Positions 19,124 to 32,100 of a DNA stretch of 64,000 nucleotides are shown one piece after another. Position 1 is the first letter of the stretch. The number at the start of each line of letters is the position of its first letter. The notes beneath the pieces were generated by a model that did no database searches, was not told where the DNA came from, and saw only the letters and a program-made list of their open reading frames with translations. Origin of the DNA: Blasia pusilla. Lineage: Eukaryota > Marchantiophyta > Marchantiopsida > Blasiales. Both the position numbers and the translations under genes were made by a program. The stretch spans positions 20,522,001 to 20,586,000 of the forward strand of contig CM114274.1 of the NCBI GenBank assembly GCA_050084515.1, written 5' to 3'.

Positions 19124-19712
19124 TGTGACAACCTGGACTTCCAGGTCTGGTAAGTGATAAGAGTTAGTGAGTGGAGAGAGAGAGAGGGTCATGCTTGAGC
19201 TCCCCTATAGGTAGAAGACCATGGGCTTAGCCTGTTAAGTCCCCTACTACCTGAACGAGAAGGGAGAACAATGGATCAGCAAGGTACGAGGAGAAGAAGA
19301 AGGTGATTGCACTACCGATCGGTTAGGAGTTGGGTGTACTTTAGAGGATGCCTTGGTACACTCAACTAGTCCAAGGCAACACATTGGAGGACCTTATCTT
19401 TGCCTGGTCATCCTTGTTGTGAATTCTAAGTAGAGTGTGCTTGTTGGGTTCCACTGGCCACTCCACTCAAAGCACTCGAGAGGAAGGAAGGAGTTTTGGT
19501 TAGTAGGGTGAGGATAGGATTGTGATACTGAAGTGGAGAGAGTTCCTCCAGCCTCTTAAGGTAAAGAGGTGGGGTTTATAGTAGTTAAGGAGTACATCTT
19601 GTAGATCTTGATCTTCTGATCTGGCCCTAAGCTCTTACATGGGACCGAACTGGTGGAACTAGCAACATTTTCACCTGGGTTGTGTGCTGGCCATGTATTA
19701 CCTGGTGAGACA
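19124..19712. repeat. LTR-like repeat C, copy 1 (about 589 bp)
   Basis: Starts TGTGACAACCTGGACTTCC and ends CTGGTGAGACA (TG...CA). From about 19170 to 19712 it matches 47907-48454 closely (for example CATGCTTGAGCTCCCC, GGTTAGGAGTTGGGTG, GGACCGAACTGGTGG). Two copies with a common right end in different surroundings support a real element boundary. No matching target duplication was found, and orientation is unknown. Confidence 0.65.
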
Positions 19713-22700
19713 GAGGTCACTTTTCCCACTACATTGACTAGTTAGACGCGAGACTTAGAAGGGCAACAGAACCAGCCGCGGGACTAATGCTAGGCGAGAC
19801 ATGCACGTGCCTAGTGAGTAGCCTTAGGTGAAAAAGAAGCATGGCTACTCACGGGGGACAAAGCCAAGGCAAGCAAGATGGACAAGATGCCACGAGATTA
19901 GTCACGAAACGCAAAGGGCGGCTAGACAACCAAGAGACACCAAAAGAGGAGTCAAGTTCGGTAATTACTTTTGGTCCTCCACTAATTTAGGGCGGCGATA
20001 AACTAGCAACCCGGCAAGCATGGGATCAACCGTTCAATTTAGTTTAGGTGCTCCGTCGAAATGTGGCCGGTCTATGGAATCAGGTACGTTCTTGTCTTGG
20101 TCGGTGCTATGCGTCCTCATCCTAACGACTCCTATCTCGGCGGGTTTCCACAGTACGGTGAACCGTCGTCACCTCTGGTGTAAAATCGCATGCTATGGCT
20201 GTGAGTTGTATGTCACCTTGTATGTCCGGGTGCATTCGCGACACGAGCGAAGGCGAAAGTCTGAGCGATTAGCCGGAGGAAAGCGTGACAACTGCAGACA
20301 GCGTAACGTAATTCACATTTCCCCGACGCTGGTCAAGCGGATGGTTCTGAGAAGCCATGGCCAGAAGCGTAACGTAATTCCTACTCGACACCGGTCAAAC
20401 GGATGGCACTTCATGGGAAGCCAGAGTTACGTGGGTACTCTTCCGCGTCCCCATACAACCGTAGCCTTCAAGAGGCCAAACGAGGAGGTTAGCCATGACT
20501 ATCGTTGATTCTTGCGTTAATAATCAACGCATGATGGACGCGCGCAGGACTAGGTGAAGAAAACGAATAAAAGAAAAGAGAAATTACCTTACCCGACACT
20601 ATGCCGCAGATGGCGGTGTTTATCCAGACCAACAGGAGCACACCGAGAACGGCCAGGGAATGCTCAGAATTTTTCGATGATTTCAATTTCGATGTGAAGG
20701 TCTTGTTGCCCTCTCTTGCCTTTCCATGTAGGCCACTGGGGAGCGTATTATTGAAGCACTCCCCTGTTTCGATTTCTTGGCGCATTGTCAATTTATCACC
20801 TCACCTCATTTCGTCTCTCTTTCCACTCTCCTGCGTCGGGACCTTCCCTCCTTCCTTCGGGACTCACGAGCCGTTTCATTCGCAGTGAGGTACCGCATGT
20901 CCTCCCCGGTCCGCACCGCACCGCACCGCACCTCACCTCGCCTCACCTCACTCACTAACCCCTCCGATGCGGTACGTAGTGTTCTTTTGATTAAAAGATG
21001 GGAAGGAATGCATGACCCGGGTATCTGAATACCAGTATGAATCTGAACACCCAAGCCGTTGTTAGTGCGGGCCCCGCCTGATGTATACGCAGCCTAGGGA
21101 CGGCATAAAGGCTTGCCGCACCGGACTCGTCTCATGCTGGACGAAAGTAAGAGAAAGCCCATTTTCATACTTCCCCTCGCGAATTCGATCGCGGGTTTTT
21201 TATGATCTGGAGGATACCTTCGGGCTCATGCGTTTACTTCCTACGATCGTAGTAGATATCGTTGATGAGCTCCGAGGAAGAATGTGCCACGTGCACTTTT
21301 CTTGCTCTCCTTGTGTGTTCTGGCAGGGCGGTGAGCGAACCCGCATCTTCCCAAGGCCCCATTCTAGATTCAAAATCGACAAACCCAGTGTGGTAGGTAG
21401 ATGGTGCTATATGCTCCATTTCCAACCTACAGTAGCCAGCCCCACCCCGCCCCACCACACCCGCGTCGGCTTGGTGGTCTATCGGTCCGACTCTGGTCGG
21501 CTCCGTCCCCAACTCGGACGGCGCGTGCGCCCTCCATCTCCAGGAACTCTTAGTACTGATTAACAGGCTGCTATGAGAACTTTTTTTCCTCTGGGGCCCC
21601 ACCACGCTGCGGGGGACGTGGAAACTCCATGGAACAGGATGCGGAGGGAGACGTGGAGCATAGAGATGGCTGAAATCCACTGGGGTCCACGTTCCGAGTA
21701 CAAAAAGGGTGATTGTGTATTTCCTCGCGCAGGGCCTGACCGACGACCATGCGCGGTATCGCAGTTTGGAGGAGAGCGTTGGGCCATTTTCTACCCTGTT
21801 ACTTACTTGTGCTACAGTCGTTGGACCCCAATCAGACCCAGTGACGTAAGAGTCCAAGGTCAGCGCGTTTCGTGCCTTCTCTCTTGTGGATGGACACTTC
21901 GGGGCTCAGCCGCGCCGCCTAGCTTCAACAGACTTTAGTGCAATCCTTGCTTCCTACTCCTCACGGATCGACCAGCCCCAGACCGCAACTCCCTTATCCC
22001 TTCTTCTTTTTCTGTACACGTAACATGTTAGATGTTGCCATTCATCGTCTACCTCTCGTCGAGTTTTGTTTCCCAGGTACGAGTAGTACTCTTCGTTGCC
22101 CTCAATTGCATCGCTGCTACTGCTGCTCATCCTGCATGCATGCCGTGTAGTGACTGGGATTACCCCTCCTCCATAAAATCCGCAGTCTTTCGTCCCTTCG
22201 CCACGTAATTTTTCCCTCCTGTCATTTGCGAAGCCTTACCAGCTTCTTCTTTGCATACTCAGCCCGGCGTCTCCAACTTCTTTCGTTCTAGTCTCGTGTT
22301 TCACTGGATTTCCTCTCAGAGATGATAGCACCAATTTCTTTCTAGTCAACGCCTTAAATTTCAGGAACAAGACCACTGCTCGGTAGGGCTACGGCAGATT
22401 CATGGCAGACTGCGTCGCCGGTAACCTTGATGACAAATCACTTGAGAATTTGCAACTGCATTGTCAATAGGTGCAAATATTCAGTCATTCATCTGGTGCC
22501 GCGGCATCTTACAACTCTTCTTCACCAGAAATTTTGTATTCTTTCTAGTGACTTTCAAATTCCGACGTTGGATTAAACCGTGAGAAGGGTTTGGGAGTGG
22601 TGTGAGCAGTGTGCACCTCTCACCTATAGCACAGACGCATATGAGTTTTAGGGAAGGAGAGTGTTCTGTGTGTCGCTGCTGTCACGAAGACTCTCTTGTG

Positions 22701-22855
22701 AATCTCCTATTCACTAGTCTCATTGATCGCTTACCAAAGGGCTTGAACATTGTAACCCGCACCACGTACCGGTACCTCCCGGGGTCTGGGGAATTCTACA
22801 CACCTTGCGAGGTATTGCGGCAGCGGTGATTGCGTAGCAAATTTAGAATTGCAAC
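19713..22855. other. Non-coding region upstream of the VQ gene
   Basis: I found no credible gene here. Frames up to about 200 codons exist on both strands (for example 21234-21857, minus) but lack motifs, lack initiation context and have no copies elsewhere in the window. The last few hundred bases probably include the VQ gene promoter and 5' UTR; no strong TATA box was found. Confidence 0.4.
20911..20953 (+). repeat. Pentanucleotide microsatellite
   Basis: Four CCGCA units followed by CCTCA/CCTCG units. Confidence 0.85.
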
Positions 22856-23671
22856 ATGCTGAGTCCACGAAGGGAGTCGCACATGATCGAGAAACTGCCC
22901 AGCGGAAGCGCACGGAGGGATTGGTCGACTCAGCTACCGTCAGCCACCAACAGGTCGATTCGAGTCATTCACATCTTCGCACCGAAGATTATCAAGACGG
23001 ACGTCGCAAATTTCCGAGCACTTGTGCAGAAACTAACGGGCAGAACAGATAGGACTGCCAGCAAGAAACGATCTCGTAAGTCGCGATCAGATTCTTCCAC
23101 TGGGGTCAGCTCGTCTACTGTCAAGCAGATTGTTCCTCCCATTCGGCATTTCAGTCATATGGGAAATACCTCGACAACTAGAGCTACTACAGTTCCGGTT
23201 CCGGGCTCATTGTCGGATTCTGTCAACTCGGCGTTTGCGGAGCCGCAATTCCAATTCTGTGCTTCTCTTCAAAGCGCTAGCAGTTGTCCGCCACCACACC
23301 CAGAAATTTCAGGCTTCTCTCAATTATCCAGTCCAAAAAGCAAGCCGTCCATGGTGGACCCATTGCAAAGCTTGAGCGGGTACAAGGACAATTGGTCGTC
23401 GCAGCAAGCGAGCTGCTTCAACTTTGAATTCAACTTGAGTGATCATCATGTTGATCATAGTCGCCACGTCTGTCACAGCAACTTCAGCGAGATGGATATT
23501 CTCATGGGGCTAGTCACACCGGGGCCATTGCCCGAATTTTCATTGCCGCCTCCCTTGAACAGCAACAGCAACCACCAACAGCAATCGGACCATTTTCTAC
23601 ATTCGAATGCCTGCCGATTCTCATTCCAATCTTTGCTACGTGGATCCATATCCCCACTGGGACATTTCTAG
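22856..23671 (+). CDS. VQ-motif-containing protein, single exon, 271 aa
   Basis: The ATG at 22856 is preceded in frame by a TAG 12 nt upstream, which fixes the start. Residues 35-62 form the VQ domain: IRVIHIFAPKIIKTDVANF leads into FRALVQKLTG at 53-62, an exact FxxxVQxLTG core. A basic stretch (KKRSRKSRS) follows and could be a nuclear localisation signal. The rest is Ser/Pro/His-rich and probably disordered, with a hydrophobic C-terminal patch (DILMGLVTPGPLPEFSLPPP). VQ proteins are plant nuclear cofactors that bind WRKY transcription factors, and some are MAP kinase substrates, acting in defence and development. Intronless structure and this length are usual for the family. It is the only undamaged plus-strand gene in the window. 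The specific partner cannot be inferred. Confidence 0.92.
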   Translation: MLSPRRESHMIEKLPSGSARRDWSTQLPSATNRSIRVIHIFAPKIIKTDVANFRALVQKLTGRTDRTASKKRSRKSRSDSSTGVSSSTVKQIVPPIRHFSHMGNTSTTRATTVPVPGSLSDSVNSAFAEPQFQFCASLQSASSCPPPHPEISGFSQLSSPKSKPSMVDPLQSLSGYKDNWSSQQASCFNFEFNLSDHHVDHSRHVCHSNFSEMDILMGLVTPGPLPEFSLPPPLNSNSNHQQQSDHFLHSNACRFSFQSLLRGSISPLGHF

Positions 23672-26600
23672 CATCTGTAAGAAGCCGTAATGCTGACCGT
23701 CAAATCAGTCGAACAGAAGATTACTTCGGGCGAAGGTGGTATTCATGGTCAGGTCAGGGAGCGAAGTTTTAGAAGATTACAAATTCAATTTGGTGTAATT
23801 GGTTTGTACGTTCACTTGGTCCATTTTTTCCGAAGTTACCTTCTCTAGTCACGGTCTAACTAAAGCCACGAATCACCTCATCTAGACAAGCGTGTCGGAT
23901 ATTACGTCGCCGCTCAATCTGCCGGCCAACTTTGGCTATATAAACTTCTATCTAAAAAGTTCTAGTTTACATGAGCAGGCAAAGGCGTCTGAAGATCGGT
24001 CAAATTCCGGAGTGCGATCGTATTTTGCGGTGAAGAAATATATAGCACATGCAATATATGAAACCATGATCTCAATTCCATCTGTCGAGAAGAGGTATGG
24101 CTGAAAGATGTACATTGTTTAGTCTCAACGACGATTGTAAGGACAGTTTGTCCATACCTGTAAGCCGCTAAAATTTCCTGAGGAGCACAATATCAAACCC
24201 AAGATCTCCTGCTTCAGATGGTCAAATTTCACTCGGATCGGGAGGATCACTCCAATCGACATCAATCAAACTCGATGCACGTGCTTAATTTATGAGTACA
24301 TTTTAGTGTTCCCAAAAAATAAGCGCCACATGTCAGTGAGAAGTATTGGAGAGAAAGAAACGATTGATACTGATGACATCTGTAATTGATGGAGATTAGC
24401 TGACTGCAAGGACCCAGTGCTGCTTATAAAATTTGAGCTCTTGTTTATATGTACAGACTCTTAATAAATTTTGCTCTCCTTGACTCACTGGTTTCAATTT
24501 AGGAAATTTGTGGTGTTGTATGAAATCGTATTCGCGTCACATTAAAACAGATCCCGAAATCTCCGCAGAGTTACAGTCATAAATCTACACCGTCTTGCCC
24601 GTCTCTAAGCAGTAATTCTTCTTCTCATTCTTCTCCCCATTTCCTTGATCGAGAAAGTAATTATCAAAACTGAAATTCAGCACCTGAGGTCTGTGGCAGA
24701 GACACCAGAGGTTGGAGAGCATTCACCAAGGTAATTCCTCGAGTCTACCAGCTGCCCGTGGATTAATGATAGTGAACTTAGTTAGAGTATTTCCTGTCTC
24801 GAGCTCGTAACACTTAGTTTGTAATTCTAGACCTGAATCTGTCCAAAGATTCATTCCATTCTGCTGACATCCTCGCATTCATTCCCTCTCACCACAGGTA
24901 CTTTGGCGTGGTCATGCACCTCAAGTAAGCAAATTTGCCCCGGTCCCGAAGACAAACTGCCCATGCCCTACCTTTTTCAGAAGCCATGGCTACCCGGTAA
25001 CCAGTAAGTAATGTCGACGTCTCTCAAATCGACGACTAAATTCGAAATGGTGGAAATCTTCCTGTCGAGTGTCTCTACCTTTCTTACCGAACCTCCCCGC
25101 GATGGTTGACAGCGAAGAACCATGCAATTGAACATCGACTGCATGGTCTATTATAGTCTCGACACTACGACGTCCATACGTTTCTAGTACCGTGATTCTG
25201 TTGACGAAAGGCACTCATGAATCAAATGTAGTTTATTGTGAGTCTATCTTGAGTATCCGAACAACCCCTCTCTGACAAACTATGGAGGTAATTTTAGGAT
25301 TGAGTACATACATGTAGGTCTATCTCACACGATGAAACAGATTGCGACACCAGAACGAAAAAAGTTCAGTTCGGAAGTTCAGTTCGGTATATGTCACTGA
25401 TCGAACAAACATGCCCATGGCAGAAGAAAAAGTCGCTTGAGAAACCTATCCTCTGTGTGTGCCTGTACCCCGCAAGCCACCGTCCAGAAGATCCGACTGT
25501 GTGTCGACAATGACATGCGGAGACACAGCGTGATGAGGACACTTCTGTCTCAAACAACCGAAAATCGTTCCAAAGATCAAAGGGTTTCGGGTACAACATG
25601 TACGATCTCGTGAAACCGTGATGAGCATGATAAGGTGGGCCCTCCTTGAGAACTCAGCCTCTGACAAATGTTCAGAATATCTCCTCTGCTGCTTGTGCCA
25701 GCTGTTCGGCTGTACCGCTGTTTATCATGCACTGGTTTGTTAGAAAGTTCACTACTTTAGCGATCCCTGGAACAACTTGGCTCCCGAAATACATGTGCGC
25801 TCACTTTCCTCCTTACTGGGCGCTTCACGTGTTGTAACACTCAGTGTCATACATCCCAAGGTCGGAGGTGTTTGTGGATGCATTCAAGCTATGATTTCTT
25901 GTCGTCGAGATTTTATAGACGCAACACACACCCTCGTGTGATCTACTCTGGCTCGTACCGCTGCAGCCGAAATCGTAGCAGCAATATCACAAAATCTTTC
26001 ATGAGCTTCAAGAAATGAAAGGCATGAATAAAAGAGGATGGGAGAAACCTTCGAAAGGATGCATACATGTCGTCTTAGAGTTATGCATGATGCGCCGGTG
26101 TCTTGTTGTCGACAATCATTACTATTTCTTACCTTAGAGAAAAGGGGCTACTTTGATCCCTAATTTGTTCCCTTGTGCCTTCAATCCCACCAGCCCAGGA
26201 AATAATTGAATAGATCCAACCATAACAGGGGAACGAGAAAAAGCAATGGAATCTCGGTTCTATGCGCTTGCACCCAAGTTTCTCAGGACACTGATGACAG
26301 CCCACTGTGCGGATGAGAGTCAGAATATCAAAAATGACATCACCAACAATGAAATGAAAAACGCCCACGGTCCACTGAAAAGCCCATTTTCCCGTCAGGG
26401 AGATTGATTGATGAGAGCTTTAATGGACACAAATCCGGAAACGAGTGAGGGTTCAGATGGCCATTAGTGCATCCGTCCGTGTCAAAGACTCGATGGGTAC
26501 TCAAATCGATTGTTCCCGGTTTATCTTCGTTAGATAACCATGAAAGTCACGTGGAACATTTCATTCACAGTTCCCAATAGTTTCCAGTTTAGCCGACTCG

Positions 26601-28904
26601 CGTCCCAGCGAAATAAATTATACACTTCGGTGAGTGAGCTGGAAGATGTCTTTTCTTCTAGGATTCCTGCGACTCGAAAGCTGGCGTCCGAGTGCACGAA
26701 AGCTCGGAGTGGGTGGCAGATGAGTCGAGGTAGATGGCCGTGAAAAGTCCTAGCCCTTCAGATTGCAAGAACATGTCTTAACTAGGTGTCCCACAGGTTT
26801 TCAATTCTGTCTGTAGATTTCAGCCAGACTTCCCTTTCTCGTCCAGATCGACCACAGTCCGGGTGCACGAAAACTGAAAGATTAACCCTGACAACGGTCC
26901 ACAGTTGATTTATGATCACTGTTGCTTTGGTCGGGTCTGGCCCCCTCGATTCCTGTATGCAACAGGTGGTGTCTGTGTTGTTATCTGAATGATTGATGAA
27001 TTCTGTCCAAAACGGGGAAACCATTGCTGGTAAATAGGGGTGAAGGACTCACCGGATCTTTAAATCTTCACTGTTCTTATCCACTTGCAACTTGTGGAGC
27101 GTCTGCTGAAAGATAGGTTCAGATTTTCTGTGACATGATTTCAGAAAAAACACCGTAGGTAAACTGAAAAGCGGAACATTTGAAGTCACTCGATGTAAAC
27201 CAGAGCCCTGTACAAGAAAGTCTACTTCCGGAGTGACTGATTGATTAGGAATTACGTTGGACCATAGTCAAAACTTCGAGGTCATAGCCTGAACTGCACA
27301 GAAGTCAACGTATAAGCCATGCATGGAGGAAATAGTGGTTCAGCTTTTGACTTTAGGTGTTCAAACAGTGACCTCATGCTCGACCACGTTTATGTGGGGA
27401 ACTAGAATCTAGATCAAGGGGTTTCTAGCCAAGTCATCTAACTAACTTGTTCTGTAAAGTGCCATAGAAGGACAATGCTCCTCCGTGGTAGTGCATTCCT
27501 ACTGGTCTTTTGGACTTTCTCTCATTCTAGGGAACTGCGAATTTTTCGTGTCCTTTTTTCAGGTTTTTATGTGTAAAAAGTTAATGATTGGACCGTCATT
27601 TCAATTTACGCCTGTTTTCAGTCTACTGCTGGGATCGGTAATTACGGTACTAAGGCCATTGTGGGCAACCTATGTCACAGACTGCAACTAGACCTACTCT
27701 TCAGTTGTGGGAAGGGAGAAAATAGCTCGTAGAGTAAACACATGAGACGCTCGTTTATGTACAAATGCTTCTGCGGCACCGGGTATCAGAACGATATGAG
27801 ACTTGTGTGCTATTTATTTCCGACTTGCAGTTATTACCGAGGCATCACCAGAGTTATCTAGTGGGTTCAGTATAAGGCTTTTACCATGTATTAGATAAGT
27901 CAAAGGGCTTTCCACTCGAACCCCATAGCAGAAAGCGTGGTTCCTCTGTTTTAGAATCCATGTCGAATCAAACGTCCCGTAATTCGTAACGCAGTCAGTC
28001 AAGATGGAGAAGTGGTTCGTGAAAAGCCTAAAAAGTATCCGCTTTTTCCATGCGGAGTCCCGACATGCAATGAAGAGTGAGTCAGTTGATCTGAAACTTC
28101 AGTGACAGATGGAGATGGCATTTTAAGCCATAACTGTGGGATCCTTCGCTGACTAATGGTTTCTGTGAAATTCCCTCCCTAGAAAATAACGATTGATCAA
28201 TGGGACGATTCGCTAAAACACACCTACCTACTGCACTTCCCAATATCAGCATCAAGGGGTAAGGTTACTGGTTGGCCCTTGATGATGGTTCCTACCTCTT
28301 TTCCAATCACTTTGCACAAAACTAGACACTTAACAACCTTCACATGTTTAAACCTATTATAAGAGACTCTACTCATTAAGTAGTGCGTGTCGTAGCATTG
28401 CGACCATAGACCCCGTGCCCTGGTTGAACGGTGCTTGAGACTGCGATGGGAGTAGAGAGAGGAAGAAGTGAAGAAGGTACCATATGAGAGGAGGGAGACA
28501 CTAGTGTGAGTGCTGACCAAACACCATGCTCCTGCGGAGCTTCCAAGTGTCAACCAACAAACTCTTCACCACCATCTACTTTACCTGATTAGGGATGTGT
28601 ATCACAAGAGAGTTGGAATGATAGTGTGTGGGAAGCTGCATCTGCGAATAGATTTGAAGCTAACTACAATGAGAACCGTGACACTGCTCGGTTCGCGACT
28701 CGAACCAAAGCGAGACTTCCAAAGCTACTGCACATCATAATCCAAAACATCCACTCCTCAAAGAAAACTAGACAACCACAAAGGTTTCTGCCATCTCCAA
28801 GTAAGGACGTACAAAGTAGGCTCCTGAAGTAACTTGGTACTGTAATCTCCATTCCATTGCAGAAACAATCTCATCATAAACTACCTCAACATTTATACAC
28901 ATGA
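23672..28904. other. Intergenic region, no gene recognised
   Basis: A 5.2 kb AT-richer stretch between the VQ gene and the convergent MMTAG2-type gene. Only short unsupported frames occur. A clear TATATAAA is at 23937-23944 (plus), but no convincing ORF follows it. AATAAA words suitable for the VQ transcript end occur near 24463. No transposon protein similarity was seen. Confidence 0.4.
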
Positions 28905-28917
28905 TTTATTTTTTATT
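28905..28917 (-). terminator. Polyadenylation signals of the MMTAG2-type gene
   Basis: Two AATAAA hexamers on the minus strand (28910-28905 and 28917-28912), about 200 nt after the stop codon at 29110. Confidence 0.6.
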
Positions 28918-29109
28918 CAGAATTATGCCTCCTACAGTTTCAACTTTTGGAATGAATGCCTCCTCTGTCCTCTCTCCTACAGCGCATGTGAGAATTCTCA
29001 TCACTATACTCTCCAAGAACACCTGTTCTCCTTTTGCATCCCTCATTGCTATCTCTGCTTCTTGTGAAATCTTTTGGCTGGATATAGCTGTGGCTAGACC
29101 TTCTCTTAA

Positions 29110-32100
29110 CTATCTCTTCCTTCCCCCATCACTTTCATCTCTGTCATGCACTGCTTTAGCCCTATTTCCAATTCTTTCAGAAGATAAATCCTTCATGCGG
29201 ATGTGGCCAGACCTTCTTTTCCCTCTCTGCTTTCTGCTGCCATCACTTTCACTACTATTATACCTAGCCTTACCCTTGCTCTCATTGTGTTCCCAACAGG
29301 AAACTTCCGACCCGATATGGCCAGGTCTCCTTCTATATGATTCTTCCCTGCTGCCATCACTTTGGTCATCACCATATCTTGCTTTACCCTTCCCTCCATT
29401 TATCTCCACATAGTGGTCTGAACTTGCTTGCTCATTGTCCCTTCCTGTGGCTTCATCTTCAATTTGTTTGTAAAGGCGTGAATGTGATCGTTTTCCCTCC
29501 TTGCCTCTGTGGATGCCACCTTCCAAGCAGGGCTGCATGGACAACACAGCAAAAACAAGTTATTCAACTCAAATCCCCCAGATGTGTCTCGCTGACGCAC
29601 ATTCTCTTTGTGAAGTTATTATCTACTCCACTAAGTGGTGGGATCACTTACAAATTCACTCCTTGCCTGATTCTTGCTAGCCCGCCTTAAAATTGTTGTA
29701 ATAGTCCCTTACTCGAGGAACCCCAGGGTCTTTAAAGTCCTGTCTAGAACTGCCCTAATATCAGAAGGTTTCCATTGATGTTCTTTCAGTAAACATCTCT
29801 TTAAGAACAGTCACCTGCTCTGTTCTCTGACTAGATGTGCAAATTCATGACGGATGGTTGCTGTAGGCCGCCAAAGACACGAAATGGATCTTGAAATAAG
29901 CTCACATAAAACAACCAAGCTTAGTGTCAACAGGAAACCTTCTAGCTCGGAAAAATGAGGTGTGCTTACATTTACATTCTAGTGGACAAACTGATGCCAA
30001 AACAACGGAAAAACAGCGACTGAAAGTGAATGTTTTTTGGTGAAACATCCATGGAGATCATGATCATGGATACCCCCTCAACAACCCGGGAGATGTACTT
30101 TTCCATTTGTCTGCATAATGCACACCATATGACTGCAATAAATTTAAATTTGACTTTGGGAAGCCTTTCAAAATACAAGAAAAGCGCCAAGAATAACTTC
30201 CAATAAGTGTTACCTAGAAGAAAATTCTTCTCAACTCTCATGGAAGATTAACTGGTATATGCATCCTTCACTTTGCAGCCCCAACATTAATGTGGCATTA
30301 CAGCACAATCAGTTCTATGACAAAGGATTAGTACGCATCAAAATTTTGGGCTGCTGCTCACTTCAGCAGTGGATCATGAAATTGTCACTTAGAATGGACT
30401 GAGAAGTGTACCCACTACCTGATAGTGCATGGAGCAGAAGATCACATCACTTCCACTTTCTAACTCACCTGGTAGCCCCCTATTGATAGCAAGTTTGTTT
30501 GGCTCAGGGGATAGATCGTTCATTAATCCAGGGTGGGTCTAATGCTACCCTGTCAGGACTCCTCTGCCTATGCACTTTTGAAATACAAGAAGTAGACCAA
30601 CCATATAATCTCAATAGCTGCTCCAGAGGAAGACTGCCAGATGGACAGTTATAAGGGTCAAACAATCTAAACATAGCTATGCTCTTGCTTAAGCATTCTA
30701 CCGAACTATGAAATGTGGTATTGTGTAAGAATATAATAAAGACACCCAAAAAACCACATTTCAAGGATCATTTCAAGGACAAATACCTGCTTCTGTGTCT
30801 TTCTCTCGTCCTTGTACAGCTCTTTTGCTTTTCGCTTCTCCTTTATCCCCTTCATACTTAAAGCTCCTACATCCTGAGAATTTGATGATCCAGTGTCTTT
30901 CATGCTCTTCTTTCTATTGGCGACTGCTTGACGTTCCGAGGCTTCAGCACAATCTTGAGCTACATTGCCTTGCACATCTTTCACATGAATAACCTCACTT
31001 GTGTGATCAGAAAGAAGTACAATAATAGCTTTATGAGCATTCTTTTTTCCTTCGTTTTGCCCAGGTGTTCTGCTGTGAGCAACAACATCAAACGACCAAA
31101 GTGTTAGGGTACGCAACGACGCGAAAAATGAGACCAGTTGAAGGAAACCTCTAATTTCTCTCAGGACTGGAACCACACCAAAATCACTCTCAGATCTCAA
31201 TAAATAGAGATGAGTTATGACCTCTTGAGGCTCCCTGCGTGAATCCGCCATGTTTACTCTCTTATATTCTTCTTACACCCTCTCACCCTGAGTCCCACCG
31301 TCCTTGCTCTAGACCCACATGGACAATAACTCATTTCATCCCCTTCGTTCCTTCTACTCTAACCTGTTTGCGCAATATCCCACCTCTAAATCACCCTGAT
31401 CTGTTCGCTTGAGAGTTTCATGGTACCAACTGCAGACAACAGTAATTGCCAACAAAGCTAAACGCTGGATCTTCTATGTCTCTGAACGTATAAAAACAGG
31501 AGTTCTATACTTAGTCTCAACCAATATGTGTCATGTAGAGAGGAATGGTAAGGTCAAGTAACCACAAACCGAGTAAATCCAAGGCCTTCAATACGCTCTC
31601 CATCTGCATAAGGAGTCAATTCTTCTCCAGTCTTCCCCCTTTTCAGGAGATCCCTAACTTCTCTCTTATCAAGCGGGTTAGTGTGTGACCTCTTCTTCTT
31701 GCCAGAGGACAAACCAAGCATTTCCTGCATAGCTTCCTCCTCTTCTTGCTGAATCCTCTTTATTTCATCCTTGGAGGCTTCATTTGCAATATTGTCCCTG
31801 GTGTACCAATACAGATCCTTCCCTATTTAAGCAATCATAAAGCATGTCAGGCCTAGAACCAGAATTTCAGACACATCACCTTGACATCAAATTCCTTTTG
31901 TGCTGGATCCACTAAGCTTGCAGTAACTTGAAGGCATGAGAAGTATAAATGAAATGTTTCTATTTTCATTAGCACAAACCTCCATGAAAATTATTAATGA
32001 AAGTGATTAATTTCATCATTAAAGCTAGACTTAATCACTATGGTAAGAGATACATGGGTCTCTACAGCTGTGGATAGATCAGAACTGTCCATAATGTTAT

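Noticed and set aside
19124-19712. Target-site duplication around LTR-like repeat C copy 1
   Set aside because: Flanking 5-mers CAAGG and GAGGT do not match, so intact insertion could not be shown.
21234-21857. 207-codon minus-strand ORF upstream of the VQ gene
   Set aside because: No motif, no plausible initiation context, overlapping ORFs on the other strand in GC-rich sequence; probably chance.
28224-28553. 109-codon minus-strand ORF downstream of the MMTAG2-type gene
   Set aside because: No recognisable domain and no conserved copy; not reported as a gene.
30706-31251. 181-codon minus-strand ORF as a separate protein
   Set aside because: Its middle is exon 4 of the MMTAG2-type gene; both ends are intron sequence beyond good splice sites (31070 acceptor, 30786 donor).
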